In this document: piece after piece, positions 45,519-56,789 of the stretch
How positions within the stretch are numbered: position 1 is the first letter of the stretch
Layout: each line of letters starts with the position of its first letter
Source: Stomorhina lunata
Lineage: Eukaryota > Arthropoda > Insecta > Diptera > Rhiniidae
Direction of reading: 5' to 3'
Length of the DNA: 64,000 nucleotides
Assembly (NCBI GenBank): GCA_933228675.1
Contig: OW121743.1
Span: forward strand, 15,213,724 to 15,277,723
Made by a program: the position numbers and the translations under genes
The notes under the pieces: model-generated
Told to the model about the DNA's origin: nothing
Databases searched by the model: none
What the model saw: the letters and a program-made list of their open reading frames with translations, nothing else

Positions 45519-46482
45519 CTATTTCCGGGCATAGACTACTAATAAATCGTAAGACAATTTTAGGGTTTCTAATTCTTTCAAGTACTCGGCTTTAGAAGAA
45601 TCATAAGAGATCGTTATATTGAAAAGGTCATCCATGTATTCATCATGCAAAGCAGTCGGTATACGCTTCAAAAATGGATTAATGGCCTTGAAGAGGTCTA
45701 TGAAATATTAAATTGTATTAAAATAATGTTTAATTTGTGTTAGAGTTTTCAATAACTACTTACCCTTTGAGGTTTGAATACCCTCATAGCCATAAACTGT
45801 ATGCCTTAGGTCGACGCGGACATCTGAAAATCCCGCTTCCTTTAAAAAATCGGAACATTTTGTCTTGGGATCATGAACATACTGATAGGGCGATATAACT
45901 TGATCGGCATCTTTCATATATTCCGACCACTTGGGAGATTGACTCATAGTTTTGTAAACATCAAAAATGGGATAGTTGGCCAGAAATACAAGAAGACAAT
46001 CACCGCCTTCTTTACGCAGGAGTTTAAAAATATTCCCGAAAGCTTGTCTGTGAAAGAATATATAAGAATATATATTTTTATTTGAAGAAAATAGAAAATT
46101 GTTCGAACCTTTGATCAGGCAGCCAGTGAAAAGCATAGAACGAGGTAACATGATCAAACTTATGCTTAAGATCTTGAGGCAAATCATCCTCCATGCCCAT
46201 ATCCAATAATCTAAAATCACATTTGTCCTTTGTCTTATAACATGCCTTGGCATAGTCCACCATTTCATTTGTTACATCTGTACCCACTACACGCTCGAAA
46301 TTCGCAGGCATACGACTATAAATTAACTCCATTAAAACATCTCCCGGACCGGTACCAATATCTAACAAAGCATCGGCTCCATCCGTACGCCATTGCATTT
46401 TACCGAAAAACTCCTTAATGATTTGCTCCTCATCAAATCTGGAGTTAACATTGGCCTTACGATACAAGTCCGGTTGGAACAT
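45519..46482 (-). CDS. JHAMT-like methyltransferase, gene B
   Basis: Exons 46482-46109, 46047-45764 and 45697-45519 have the same lengths as gene A (374, 284, 179 nt); 278 residues, introns of 61 and 66 bp. Motif I is LLDIGTGPGDVL and the acidic loop VGTDVT. The block following KHKFDHVTSFY is AFHWLPDQR, where genes A and C have CLHW(I/V)QNQR. That block lies close to the substrate pocket in family members, so a different substrate preference is possible (inference). Donor and acceptor sites are good and the frame is intact. The ATG is fixed by alignment with genes A and C (MFQPDLYRKAN, MDQPALYSKAN, MNLPELYRKAN). Confidence 0.91.
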
Positions 46483-46990
46483 TTTGTTAAATAATTTCGA
46501 TTTTTCTAGAGCTCCTGAAAAATCGTACCGGTCGGGTTGAATACACTTTCAAAACTATTACATTTTATTCAAAACTATTTGCCTTAGGTGGCATTAAAAA
46601 CTTTCCTAACGCTAAACTAGAACACGTATCCCTTGTATTGATTGATTTTACGCATAATACTATCTTTCGGTTAAAGTAACCGATAAGAGAAAGTTGTCCT
46701 ATTTGTTGTTTACACAAATTTGTTATCTTAAGACCTAGTACCCCAATGTCTGTTTCATTTTTTCTTATCGTTAAGATAGAGAAAATTCGCCTGATTTTCT
46801 ATAAATAGGAAAATTATTAGATTATCTATAAATAAGTTGGAAAGTCGTTCAGATACGACTATTTGATACCCTACGTCGCTATGTGTCAAGAGTGGACCAA
46901 TTGTCCAATCGTGATAAGAATATAAAGCTCTGAACTTTATATTCTTATCACACTAACAATTTCTAGAGATTAAACAGGGGTCGGATATGA
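46483..46990. other. upstream region of JHAMT-like gene B with a long hairpin
   Basis: Contains a perfect inverted repeat: GTGATAAGAATATAAAG (46911-46927), 7-bp loop, then its complement CTTTATATTCTTATCAC (46935-46951). It ends where the 30-bp satellite starts. No gene was recognised. Confidence 0.6.
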
Positions 46991-49216
46991 GAGATAGGAA
47001 TTTTGCAAAATTTCTCTATTTTATAGGAAAATTTTGCAAAATTTCTCTTTTTTATAGAAAATTTTGCAAAATTTCTCTATTTTTTAGGAAATTTTACAAA
47101 ATTTCTCTATTTTATAGGAAATTTTGCAAAATTTCTCTATTTTATAGGAAATTTTGCAAAATTTCTCTATTTTATAGGAAATTTTGGAAAAATTTCTCTA
47201 TTTTATAGAAAATTTTGCAAAATTTCTCTATTTTATAGGAAATTTTGCAAAATTTCTCTATTTTATAGGAAATTTTGCAAAATTTCTCTATTTTATAGGA
47301 AATTTTGCAAAATTTCTTTATTTTAGAGGAAATTTTGCAAAATTTCTTTATTTTAGAGGAAATTTTGCAAAATTTCTTTATTTCATAAAAAATTTTGAAA
47401 ATTTCTCTATTTTAAAGGAAATTTGCAAAATTTCTCTATTTTATTTTTGAAAATTTGGAAAATTTCTCTATTTTATAGGAAATTTTGCAAAATTTCTTTA
47501 TTTTATAGGAAATTTTGGAAAATTTCTCTATTTTCTAGGAAATTTTGCAAAATATCTCTATTTTATAGGAAATTTTGTAAAATTTCTTTATTTTATAGGA
47601 AATTTGGAAAAATTTCTTTATTTTATAGGAAATTTTGCAAAATTTCTTTATTTTATAGGAAATTTTGCAAAATTTCTCTATTTTAAAGGAAATTTTACAA
47701 AATTTCATTATTTTAAAATAAATTTTGCAAAATTTCTTTATTTTATAGGAAATTTTGCAAAATTTCTCTATTTTATAGGAAATTTTGCAAAATTTCTTTA
47801 TTTTATAGGAAATTTTGAAAAATTTCTTTATTTTATAGGAAATTTTGCAAAATTTCTTTATTTTATAGGAAATTTTGCAAAATTTCTTTAATTTGTAGGA
47901 AATTTTGCAAAATTTCTTTAATTTATAGGAAATTTTGCAAAATTTCCTTATTTTATAGGAAATTTTTGCCAAATTTCTCCATTTTATAGGAAATTTTGCA
48001 AAATATCACTATTTTAAAGGAAATTTTACAAAATTTCTCTATTTGAAAGGAAATTTTACAAAATTTCTCTATTTTAAAGGAAATTTTACAAAATTTCTCT
48101 ATTTTAAAGGAAATTTTACAAAATTTCTCTATTTTATAGAAATTTTCACAAAATTTCTCTATTTTATAAGAAATTTTCACAAAATTTCTCTATTTTATAG
48201 GAAATTTTCACAAAGTTTCTCTATTTTATAGGAAATTTTCACAAAGTTTCTCTATTTTATAGGAAATCTTGCAAAATTTCTCTATTTTATAGGAAATTTT
48301 GCAAAATTTCTCTATTTTATAGGAAATTTTGCAAAATTTCTTTATTTTATAGGGAATTTTGAAAAATTTCTTTATTTTATAGGAAATTTTGCAAAATTTC
48401 TTTATTTTATAGGAAATTTTGCAAAATTTCTTTAATTTATAGGAAATTTTGCAAAATTTCCTTATTTTATAGGAAATTTTTGCCAAATTTCTCCATTTTA
48501 TAGGAAATTTTGCAAAATATCACTATTTTAAAGGAAATTTTACAAAATTTCTCTATTTGAAAGGAAATTTTACAAAATTTCTCTATTTTAAAGGAAATTT
48601 TACAAAATTTCTCTATTTTAAAGGAAATTTTACAAAATTTCTCTATTTTATAGAAATTTTCACAAAATTTCTCTATTTTATAAGAAATTTTCACAAAATT
48701 TCTCTATTTTATAGGAAATTTTCACAAAATTTCTCTATTTTATAGGAAATCTTGCAAAATTTCTCTATTTTATAGGAAATTTTGCAAAATTTCTCTATTT
48801 TATAGGAAATTTTGCAAAATTTCTCTATTTTATAGGAAATTTTGCAAAATTTCTCTATTTTATAGGAAATTTTGTAAAATTTATCTATTTTATAGGAAAT
48901 TTTGCAAAATTTATCTATTTTATAGGAAACTTTGTAAAATTTATCTATTTTATAGGAAATTTTGCAAAATTTCTTTATTTTAAAGGAAATTTTGCAAAAT
49001 TTCTTTATTTTAAAGGAAATTTTGCAATATTTCTTTAGTTTAGAGGAAATTTTGAAAATTTCTCTATTTTATAGGAAATTTTTCAAAATTTCTAGATTTT
49101 ATAGCAAATTTTTGCAAAATTTCTTTAATTTATAGGAAATTTTCTAAAATTTCCTTATTTGTAGGAAATTTTCTTAAATTTCTCTATTTAATAGCAAATT
49201 TTTCAAAACTTTCTTT
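46991..49216. repeat. satellite with 30-bp unit, about 74 copies
   Basis: The unit is GAAATTTTGCAAAATTTC (a perfect 18-bp palindrome) followed by a 12-bp TCTATTTTATAG-like spacer. Because 30 is a multiple of three and the unit has few stops, both strands show long frames coding ten-residue repeats (GNFAKFLYFI-like on plus, FCKISYKIEK-like on minus). These are not believed to be genes: no start context, splice or composition beyond the repeat supports them. A block of 514 bp is duplicated inside (47953-48466 again at 48467 onward). Confidence 0.95.
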
Positions 49217-49275
49217 AGACAAAATTTAACTTCTTTTCTTTTTAAAATTATTTAATACTAAATTTTTATTATATT

Positions 49276-50242
49276 CTATTTCTTAGCATAAATTATGACT
49301 AAATCATATGACAAATCTAATGCGAACTCCTCTGATTCTTTTAGATAATGAACTTTCTTGGGATTAAAGGTGGTCATAACATGTATCAGGTCGTCCATGT
49401 AGCTATCGTGCAAAGATTCGGGAATACGTTTCAAAAATGGTGTTACAGATTTAAAGAGGGCTGTAGGAAAAATATGATTAAATTCAAATTTTAAAATTTA
49501 TTTCTCTATTATATCCCTTACCCTTGGTAAATTCTAGACCCTTATAGGTATATACCTTATGTCTTAGCTCTACTTGAACATCTGAAAATCCCACCTCCTT
49601 TAAAAGATTTGAACATTTCGTTATAGGATCGGCTTCATTTTGTAGGGGTGCTATAAATTTATCTACATCCTTCATATACTCCGCCCACTTGGGGTATTGG
49701 CTTAAGATTTGGTAAATATCGAAAATGGGATGTGTACTAAGATAGGCCAAAAGACAATCACCACCTTCTTTTCTCAGTAGCTTGAAGGTATTCGAGAAAG
49801 CTTGTCTGTTAAAGAAAGTAATATAATTAATAGCCTTAAACTAACTCGAAAACTATTTGAGATCATACCTTTGATTTTGTACCCAGTGCAGGCAATAGAA
49901 AGAGATAACATGATCAAACTGCTCTTTTAGATCTCGAGGCAAATCTTGTTCCATGGCTATATCCAGAACCTTAAAATCACATTTTTCTTTTGATTTAAAA
50001 TTTTCTTTGGCATAATCCACCATTTCGGGTGATATATCTGAGCCCACAATCTTTTCAAAATTTGCTGGCATTAGTTTATATATAATATCTATTAAAACAT
50101 CACCCGGTCCGGTACCAATATCCAATAAAACATCGCCGCCCTCTAAACGCCATTGCATTTTGTGGTAATACTCCTTGAAAATCTGTTCAGAATCGATTCT
50201 TGTCACATTATTGGCCTTACGATATAACTCCGGTAGATTCAT
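49276..50242 (-). CDS. JHAMT-like methyltransferase, gene C
   Basis: Exons 50242-49869, 49805-49522 and 49460-49276 (374, 284 and 185 nt) give 280 residues; the introns are 63 and 61 bp. Motif I is LLDIGTGPGDVL, the acidic loop VGSDIS, and the later block FDHVISFYCLHWVQNQR. The last exon is two codons longer than in A and B. The start ATG at 50242 is chosen by alignment with its paralogues. The gene is wedged between the 30-bp satellite (about 60 bp beyond its stop) and, 590 bp upstream, the 11-bp satellite. It looks intact, with good splice sites. Confidence 0.91.
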
Positions 50243-50829
50243 TATTTTCAATCAAATGATTTTTAAGGGATTCCTTAAAAGGTCTTTACTCTATAACTCT
50301 AGATGGATTAGTAAATAATTTACTTAACAATTTCTGAAATGTATACACAAGATAATTCTACAAAAACAATAATTATTGTTAATTATAGCTACATTTAATT
50401 ATAATCAATTCTTATTAAAACATCTTATCATTTTCAAATTTGTATTTTTTTTTTCAAATACTTTTTGAATAGATTAAAACATAGGCACTATTTAAGATTT
50501 CTGTATAATCATAAGGCCCTCAACATAACTTGCAAATCAGGTTTGTATTATCTAGTAGAACTGCGATAGTTTTGCCTTCACAGAAGATCTTGAAAAGTAA
50601 AGGCCTAAATTGGAGTGACCCACAAAAAAAAATCAAAGATAAGTAAAAATCTGTAAATGAGCTGATATGTATGTGATGAAAGGATTAAAGCCGATAAGAA
50701 GCATATGCCGAATTAAGGTTAAGTTCTTAACTCGGTTCTACTTAATTTCTAGTGTAAGTTCTAGGTTAAGGTTAAGATTAAGTTTAAGCTTTACTTCAAG
50801 TTTCAGCCTCAGGTTTGTTTTTAGGAATA
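50243..50829. other. upstream region of JHAMT-like gene C
   Basis: AT-rich. From about 50750 degenerate AAGTTCTAGGTTAAGG and TTTAAGCTTTACTTCAAG motifs lead into the 11-bp satellite. No clear promoter element. Confidence 0.35.
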
Positions 50830-52675
50830 TGTTCAGTTCTAGTTCAGTTCTAGTTCAATTCTAGTTCAATTCTAGTTCAGTTCTAGGTTCAGTTCTAGGT
50901 TCAGTTCTAGTTCAGTTCTAGTTCAGTTCTAGTTCAGTTCTAGTTCAGTTCTAGTTCAGTTCTAGTTCAGTTCTAGTTCAGTTCTAGTTCAGTTCTAGTT
51001 CAGTTCTAGTTCAGTTCTAGTTCAGTTCTAGTTCAGTTCTAGTTCAGTTCTAGTTCAGTTCTAGTTCAGTTCTAGTTCAGTTCTAGTTCAGTTCTAGTTC
51101 AGTTCTAGGTTCAGTTCTAGTTTAGTTCAGTTCTAGTTCAGATCTAGTTCAGTTCTAATTCAGTTCTAGTTCAGTTCTAGTTCAGTTCTAATTCCGTTCT
51201 AGTTCAGTTCTAGTTCAGTTCTAGTTCAGTTCTAGTTCAGTTCTAGTTCAGTTCTAGTTCAGTTCTAGTTCAGTTCTAGTTCAGTTCTAGTTCAGTTCTA
51301 GGTTCAGTTCTAGTTTAGTTCAGTTCTAGTTCAGTTCTAGTTCAGTTCTAGTTCAGTTCTAGTTCAGTTCTAGTTCAGTTCTAGTTCAGTTCTAGTTCAG
51401 TTCTAGTTCAGTTCTAGTTCAGTTCTAGTTCAGTTCTAGTTCAGTTCTAGTTCAGTTCTAGTTCAGTTCTAGTTCAGTTCTAGTTCAGTTCTAGTTCAGT
51501 TCTAGTTCAGTTCTAGTTCAGTTCTAGTTCAGTTCTAGTTCAGTTCTAGTTCAGTTCTAGTTCAGTTCTAGTTCAGTTCTAGTTCAGTTCTAGTTCAGTT
51601 CTAGTTCAGTTCTAGTTCAGTTCTAGTTCAGTTCTAGTTCAGTTCTAGTTCAGTTCCAGTTCAGTTCTAGTTCAGTTCTAGTTCAGTTCTAGTTCATTTC
51701 TAGTTCAGTTCTAGTTCAGTTCTAGTTCAGTTATAGTTAAATTCTAGTTCAGTTCTAGTTCAGTTCTAGTTCAGTTCTAGTTCAGTTCTAGTTCAGTTCT
51801 AGTTCAGTTCTAGTTCAGTTCTAGTTCAGTTCTAGTTCAGTTCTAGTTCAGTTCTAGTTCAGTTCTAGTTCAGTTCTAGTTCTAGTTCAGTTCTAGTTCA
51901 GTTCTAGTTCAGTTCTAGTTCAGTTCTAGTTCAGTTCTAGTTCAGTTCTAGTTCAGTTCTAGTTCAGTTCTAGTTCAGTTCTAGTTCAGTTCTAGTTCAG
52001 TTCTAGTTCAGTTCTAGTTCAGTTCTAGTTCAGTTCTAGTTCAGTTCTAGTTCAGTTCTAGTTCAGTTCTAGTTCAGTTCTAGTTCAGTTCTAGTTCAGT
52101 TCTAGTTCAGTTCTAGTTCAGTTCTAGGTTCAGTTCTAGTTCAGTTCTAGGTTCAGTTCTAGTTTAGTTCAGTTCTAGTTCAGATCTAGTTCAGTTCTAG
52201 TTCAGTTCTAGTTCAGTTCTAGTTCAGTTCTAGTTCAGTTCTAGTTCAGTTCTAGTTCAGTTCTAGTTCAGTTCTAGTTCAGTTCTAGTTCAGTTCTAGT
52301 TCAGTTCTAGTTCAGTTCTAGTTCAGTTCTAGTTCAGTTCTAGTTCAGTTCTAGTTCAGTTCTAGTTCAGTTCTAGTTCAGTTCTAGTTCAGTTCTAGTT
52401 CAGTTCTAGTTCAGTTCTAGTTCAGTTCTAGTTCAGTTCTAGTTCAGTTCTAGTTCAGTTCTAGTTCAGTTCTAGTTCAGTTCTAGTTCAGTTCTAGTTC
52501 AGTTCTAGTTCAGTTCTAGTTCAGTTCTAGTTCAGTTCTAGTTCAGTTCTAGTTCAGTTCTAGTTCAGTTCTAGTTCAGTTCTAGTTCAGTTCTAGTTCA
52601 GTTCTAGTTCAGTTCTAGTTCAGTTCTAGTTCAGTTCTAGTTCAGTTATAGTTCAGTTCTAGTTCAGTTCTATTT
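50830..52675. repeat. satellite with 11-bp unit TTCTAGTTCAG
   Basis: Around 165-170 near-perfect copies. Occasional 12-bp variants (TTCTAGGTTCAG) and a distinctive GGTTCAGTTCTAGTTTAG junction recur near 51110, 51300 and 52145, marking larger copied blocks. No unit-length palindrome beyond CTAG. Confidence 0.97.
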
Positions 52676-54035
52676 AATTTTCTATAGAAAAGTTGGCCTT
52701 ATCTTACGTTTTTTATAGAAAGTTAGCGTTATCATAATTTTTCTATAGAAAATTTAGTCTTAGTTGAAGTTTTTTAAAGACAAATTGGCGTTAGCCGAAG
52801 TTTTCTAAAGAAAAATTGGCCTTACCTTAATTTTTCTAAAAAAATGGAGTTAGCCTGAGTTTTCTGCAGAAAAGTTGCCGTTAGCCAGAGTTTTCTAAAG
52901 AAAGGCTGAGTTTTCTATAGAAAAGTTGGCGTTAGCCTGAGTTTTCTATAGAAAAGTTGGCGTTAGCCTGAGTTTTCTATAGAAAAGTTGGCGTTAGCCT
53001 GAGTTTTCTATAGAAAAGTTGGCGTTAGCCTGAGTTTTCTATAGAAAAGTTGGCGTTAGCCTGAGTTTTCTATAGAAAAGTTGGCGTTAGCCTGAGTTTT
53101 CTATAGAAAAGTTGGCGTTAGCCTGAGTTTTATATAGAAAAGTTGGCGTTAGCCTGAGGTTTCTATAGAAAAGTTGGCGTTAGCCTGAGTTTTCTATAGA
53201 AAAGTTGGCGTTAGCCTGAGGTTTCTATAGAAAAGTTGGCGTTAGCCTGAGGTTTCTATAGAAAAGTTGGCGTTAGCCTGAGTTTTCTATAGAAAAGTTG
53301 GCGTTAGCCTGAGTTTTCTATAGAAAAGTTGGCGTTAGCCTGAGTTTTCTATAGAAAAGTTGGCGTTAGCCTGAGTTTTCTATAGAAAAGTTGGCGTTAG
53401 CCTGAGTTTTCTATAGAAAAGTTGGCGTTAGCCTGAGTTTTCTATAGAAAAGTTGGCGTTAGCCTGAGGTTTCTATAGAAAAGTTGGCGTTAGCCTGAGT
53501 TTTCTATAGAAAAGTTGGCGTTAGCCTGAGTTTTCTATAGAAAAGTTGGCGTTAGCCTGAGTTTTCTATAGAAAAGTTGGCGTTAGCCTGAGTTTTCTAT
53601 AGAAAAGTTGGCGTTAGCCTGAGTTTTCTATAGAAAAGTTGGCGTTAGCCTGAGTTTTCTATAGAAAAATTGGCGTTAGAATGAGTTTTTTATAGAAAAG
53701 TTGACGTTAGCCTGAGTTTTCTATAGAAAAGTTGGCGTTAGCCTGAGTTTTTTATAGAAAAGTTAGCGTTAGCCTGAGTTTTCTATAGAAAAGTTAGCGT
53801 TAGCCTGAGTTTTCTATAGAAAAGTTGGCGTTAGCCTGAGTTTTCTATAGAAAAATTGGCGTAAGAATGAGTTTTTTATAGAAAAGTTGACGTTAGCCTG
53901 AGTTTTCTATAGAAAAGTGGGCGTTTTGCTGTGTTAGCCTAAGTTTTCTATAGAAACGTTGACGCTAGCCTTAGATTTTTATAGAAAAGTTGGCATTAGC
54001 CTAAGTTACCTTAGTTTGATATAGAAAAGTTAATT
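52676..54035. repeat. satellite with 31-bp unit, about 43 copies
   Basis: The unit contains GTTGGCGTTAGCCTGAG followed by TTTTCTATAGAAAA, a perfect 14-bp palindrome (for example 52942-52955). Outer units at both ends are diverged and central units nearly identical, the usual picture of homogenisation by unequal exchange. It abuts the 11-bp satellite with no spacer. Confidence 0.96.
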
Positions 54036-54950
54036 TTTTAAATTTTATTTAAATTTATTATTGAATATTTAGTAATACATACATAGTTTTTATGATCTAT
54101 ACATTCTTATTTATTAATATACATGTAAATATTTTGAATTCTATAATAATTTTCTTTGAAAAAATTTTACTATTTTGTTAAATATTTTTTTCTTAACCCA
54201 TAGTCGGCCAATTAAATCGTATACTATGAAAAGTTTAATATTTAAATTAAATATTTTTCCCTGGTTAATTGTAAATATTTTTTAAACAATTTTATATAAA
54301 ATTTGTTTTTATTAATAATTTGAAATTTAAATAAAACCTGAGCTAATCTAGGCCAAAGTTTGTTTATTGTGTTATGATTTTATTGAAGAATTTAAATTTG
54401 AAATTTAGCATTTGACGGTTATAAAGGAAATACAAATTAAAAGATTTGCATAGTTTTAGGCGATGTTGATATCTCTTTAAGTCTTTAAAATTAAGACTTG
54501 AATTCATTGAAATTAAAATTTTTGTTCTAAAATGTCAAACTTTTTAAATTGAACACTGGCAAACGAAATATTCTATTAAAATACAAATAAGTTTTAATGT
54601 TTCATAAAAAATGTTTTGTATTTTTCTAAGGGAACAAGAACAATATCAAATTAAAAATAATTATTAAGGTTTGTCTTTTTTATATGTATTAAATTTCCCA
54701 GCTACATACATTTTCTGTTCTATAAATCAAAGAAATGGTGAACAATTAAAATAAAATTTTCAAATACCACAATAACTAAAACTAAAAACTATATTTAGAT
54801 ACAAGTTAAAATAAAAGACATTAAGGTTAAAGGAAAGAAAACCCAAAGCTAATCTGCTAAAGAATTACATGAACTTGTCAACGAGCTAGTCAATGTAGAA
54901 GGAGAGGAGGAGTTGCTAAACTCCACTTTGGCCTCTGGCAAAAGTAAATC
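54036..54950. other. AT-rich 3' flank of CDK2AP1
   Basis: No recognised element. It probably includes the 3' untranslated region of the minus-strand gene, but no obvious poly(A) signal could be fixed. Confidence 0.4.
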
Positions 54951-55850
54951 TCATTGACGTGCCGAACGTTCAGTTTCCATCAGGCATTCGCGTACCAGAA
55001 TACGTGCATGAACTATGCCGCGTTTCAGACGTTCTGTCGAACTGCGAGATCCTGTATAAGTAGGTCGTATATCGCGTCCCATTTCCTCAATGATAGCCAA
55101 AAGTTGGGCATATTTGGTAAGAGCATTATTACTATTTTGACCATTATTACTATGTCCCGAGGTCGGCAGGTTGGAGCTAGATGCTGAGGTTAAACTTGTT
55201 GTCAAGTTGATTAAGGATGATGAAGATTGATTGTTGCTGTTTAACATTAGAGGTGAAGATGATTGTGGATATTTAAGTAAAGATGATGTAGATACACCAC
55301 CACCACCTCCATTAGAGGTAATGCTGACACTGTTGTTGCTGTTGTTATTTGGTATAGGTGTCATGGACAATTGTGAGGCCAAAGTTGAGGATAAGACCGC
55401 AGCTCTAGGATTAGCAGGTGTTAGGGTAATGGAGGGTGAGGCTGTGGTGTTGGCCTGCTGTTGTAGCATAGCCAATTGGGCCTGTAATTGTTGGGTGTAC
55501 TGCAAGGCAGCTGCAGCCACAGCAGCATTAGAGCTATTACCACTAGCTACAGCTGCGGCCACTTGACTTAATTGCTGGTGATAGTCTCGTTCACGTTTTG
55601 AATACAAGTCCCTACTGCTGCTGGAATGACCGCTACCCCTAATATCATCCCTTTCATTTGAACCCAAACCATGTGAATGTCTTTCCCGCGGTGTATGGTG
55701 AATGGCGGATATTTGTATTTGTGGCTGTTGTTCCCGCTGCTCCCTTTGCTGTTGATAATTGTAGAAATTTTGTACCTGCGACCGTGGTATTGGGGTCACA
55801 GTGACGTCACTCAATTTAGATTCTACAGCTTGTATGTCCATTATATCCAT
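54951..55850 (-). CDS. CDK2AP1: CDK2-associated protein 1 (DOC-1) orthologue
   Basis: An intronless 900-nt frame starts [20 protein letters not shown] at 55850 and ends at TGA 54951-54953; 299 residues. The last 54 residues (from 246: [20 protein letters not shown], then [18 protein letters not shown] and METERSARQ) are the conserved CDK2AP domain, which in vertebrates binds CDK2 and forms part of the NuRD chromatin-remodelling complex. The vertebrate proteins are only about 115 residues, so the N-terminal 245 residues are an insect-type extension: Gln-rich, an Ala-rich helix ([20 protein letters not shown]), a Gly run and Ser/Asn-rich stretches, likely disordered. The frame remains open upstream of this ATG but offers no earlier ATG, so the start is well supported. 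A spliced 5' untranslated exon is possible. Confidence 0.93.
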   Translation of the reverse strand: MDIMDIQAVESKLSDVTVTPIPRSQVQNFYNYQQQREQREQQPQIQISAIHHTPRERHSHGLGSNERDDIRGSGHSSSSRDLYSKRERDYHQQLSQVAAAVASGNSSNAAVAAAALQYTQQLQAQLAMLQQQANTTASPSITLTPANPRAAVLSSTLASQLSMTPIPNNNSNNSVSITSNGGGGGVSTSSLLKYPQSSSPLMLNSNNQSSSSLINLTTSLTSASSSNLPTSGHSNNGQNSNNALTKYAQLLAIIEEMGRDIRPTYTGSRSSTERLKRGIVHARILVRECLMETERSARQ

Positions 55851-56789
55851 GTTAAGGCTTCTTGAAATGTTCCAAATTACCAACAATTTCTAGTTAATAA
55901 CTTAATAGTTGTTTTAACACCTGGACTTGATGAAAATTTTCTATAAATTACTATTATTTGGTTTTATTTTTCACAAAAATTCTTGTGTATTTTGGTAGAA
56001 TGCAATTTATTTTGTTAAGGAAAAGTATTTTTCTCTGCAAATGTCAAACGTAGTAGAAGAAGAGAAATAGTGTACAAAGTGTTGTTGTTGAAATGAATAA
56101 CGGGTATTTGTTTTGTTTACAATTTATGAGAGTGAGAGCAAAAAATGTAGTAGAATTTCCACAGGGTTGAATGAAATGGTAGTAAACAATATTACGGAAT
56201 TGTTTTTATGAAATTATAACGGAAAATTTTATAAATAAACGAAAAATAACGAGTAAATTATTTATCAAAAATTTTCCTATAAATTTCTTAAGTAATAAAA
56301 ATTTTCAATTAAAAAAATAATATTATTTAATGAAAAATTCCGAAAACTTTCCAATTCCAAATAAATAAATTAATGATCATTCCAATTGGAAACCCTGAGC
56401 CATGGCATCACAATCTTTTTCATATTTATATAATATCCTATTGGCTAAAATCATATCGTGATTTTTAATTTTTTTTTTTTTTTTTCTGACATAGACACCT
56501 TAACTGGGCGTACAGATCGTTAATCACCTTCCATGCTTCTACGGTCACATCAAAATTCAGAAACTAATTATTTTTTCTTTGACATTTAACATTATATTTT
56601 TCTATGACTTTTGTTCTTTCATTACATTACAGCCACACGACAAGTTTTCCTTTCAAGATTTTCACACACAATGCTTGTTAAAATTTATTAAAATTGACAG
56701 CTATGACGTAGGCTGCACGCAACCCGAAAGCAATTTTATTTTTAAAATACAATCCTTCAATGGCGGTTAAATATTTGTAGAAATTAAAA
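55851..56789. other. intergenic region upstream of CDK2AP1
   Basis: Should hold the CDK2AP1 promoter. It contains AT-rich sequence and a T run near 56470-56485. No coding region was recognised. Confidence 0.4.

Noticed and set aside
46987..48745. Several reading frames of 60-145 codons on both strands
   Set aside because: They are the 30-bp satellite read in frame; both strands are equally open and the peptides are pure ten-residue repeats.
49853..50251. Start of methyltransferase C three codons upstream
   Set aside because: That codon is TTG; the ATG at 50242 aligns with the starts of genes A and B.
54951..55886. N-terminal extension of CDK2AP1 beginning MLVIWN
   Set aside because: The upstream codon is TTG, not ATG; the first in-frame ATG is at 55850.
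56579..56770. 63-codon plus-strand frame
   Set aside because: AT-rich intergenic sequence, no homology, no splice or promoter support.
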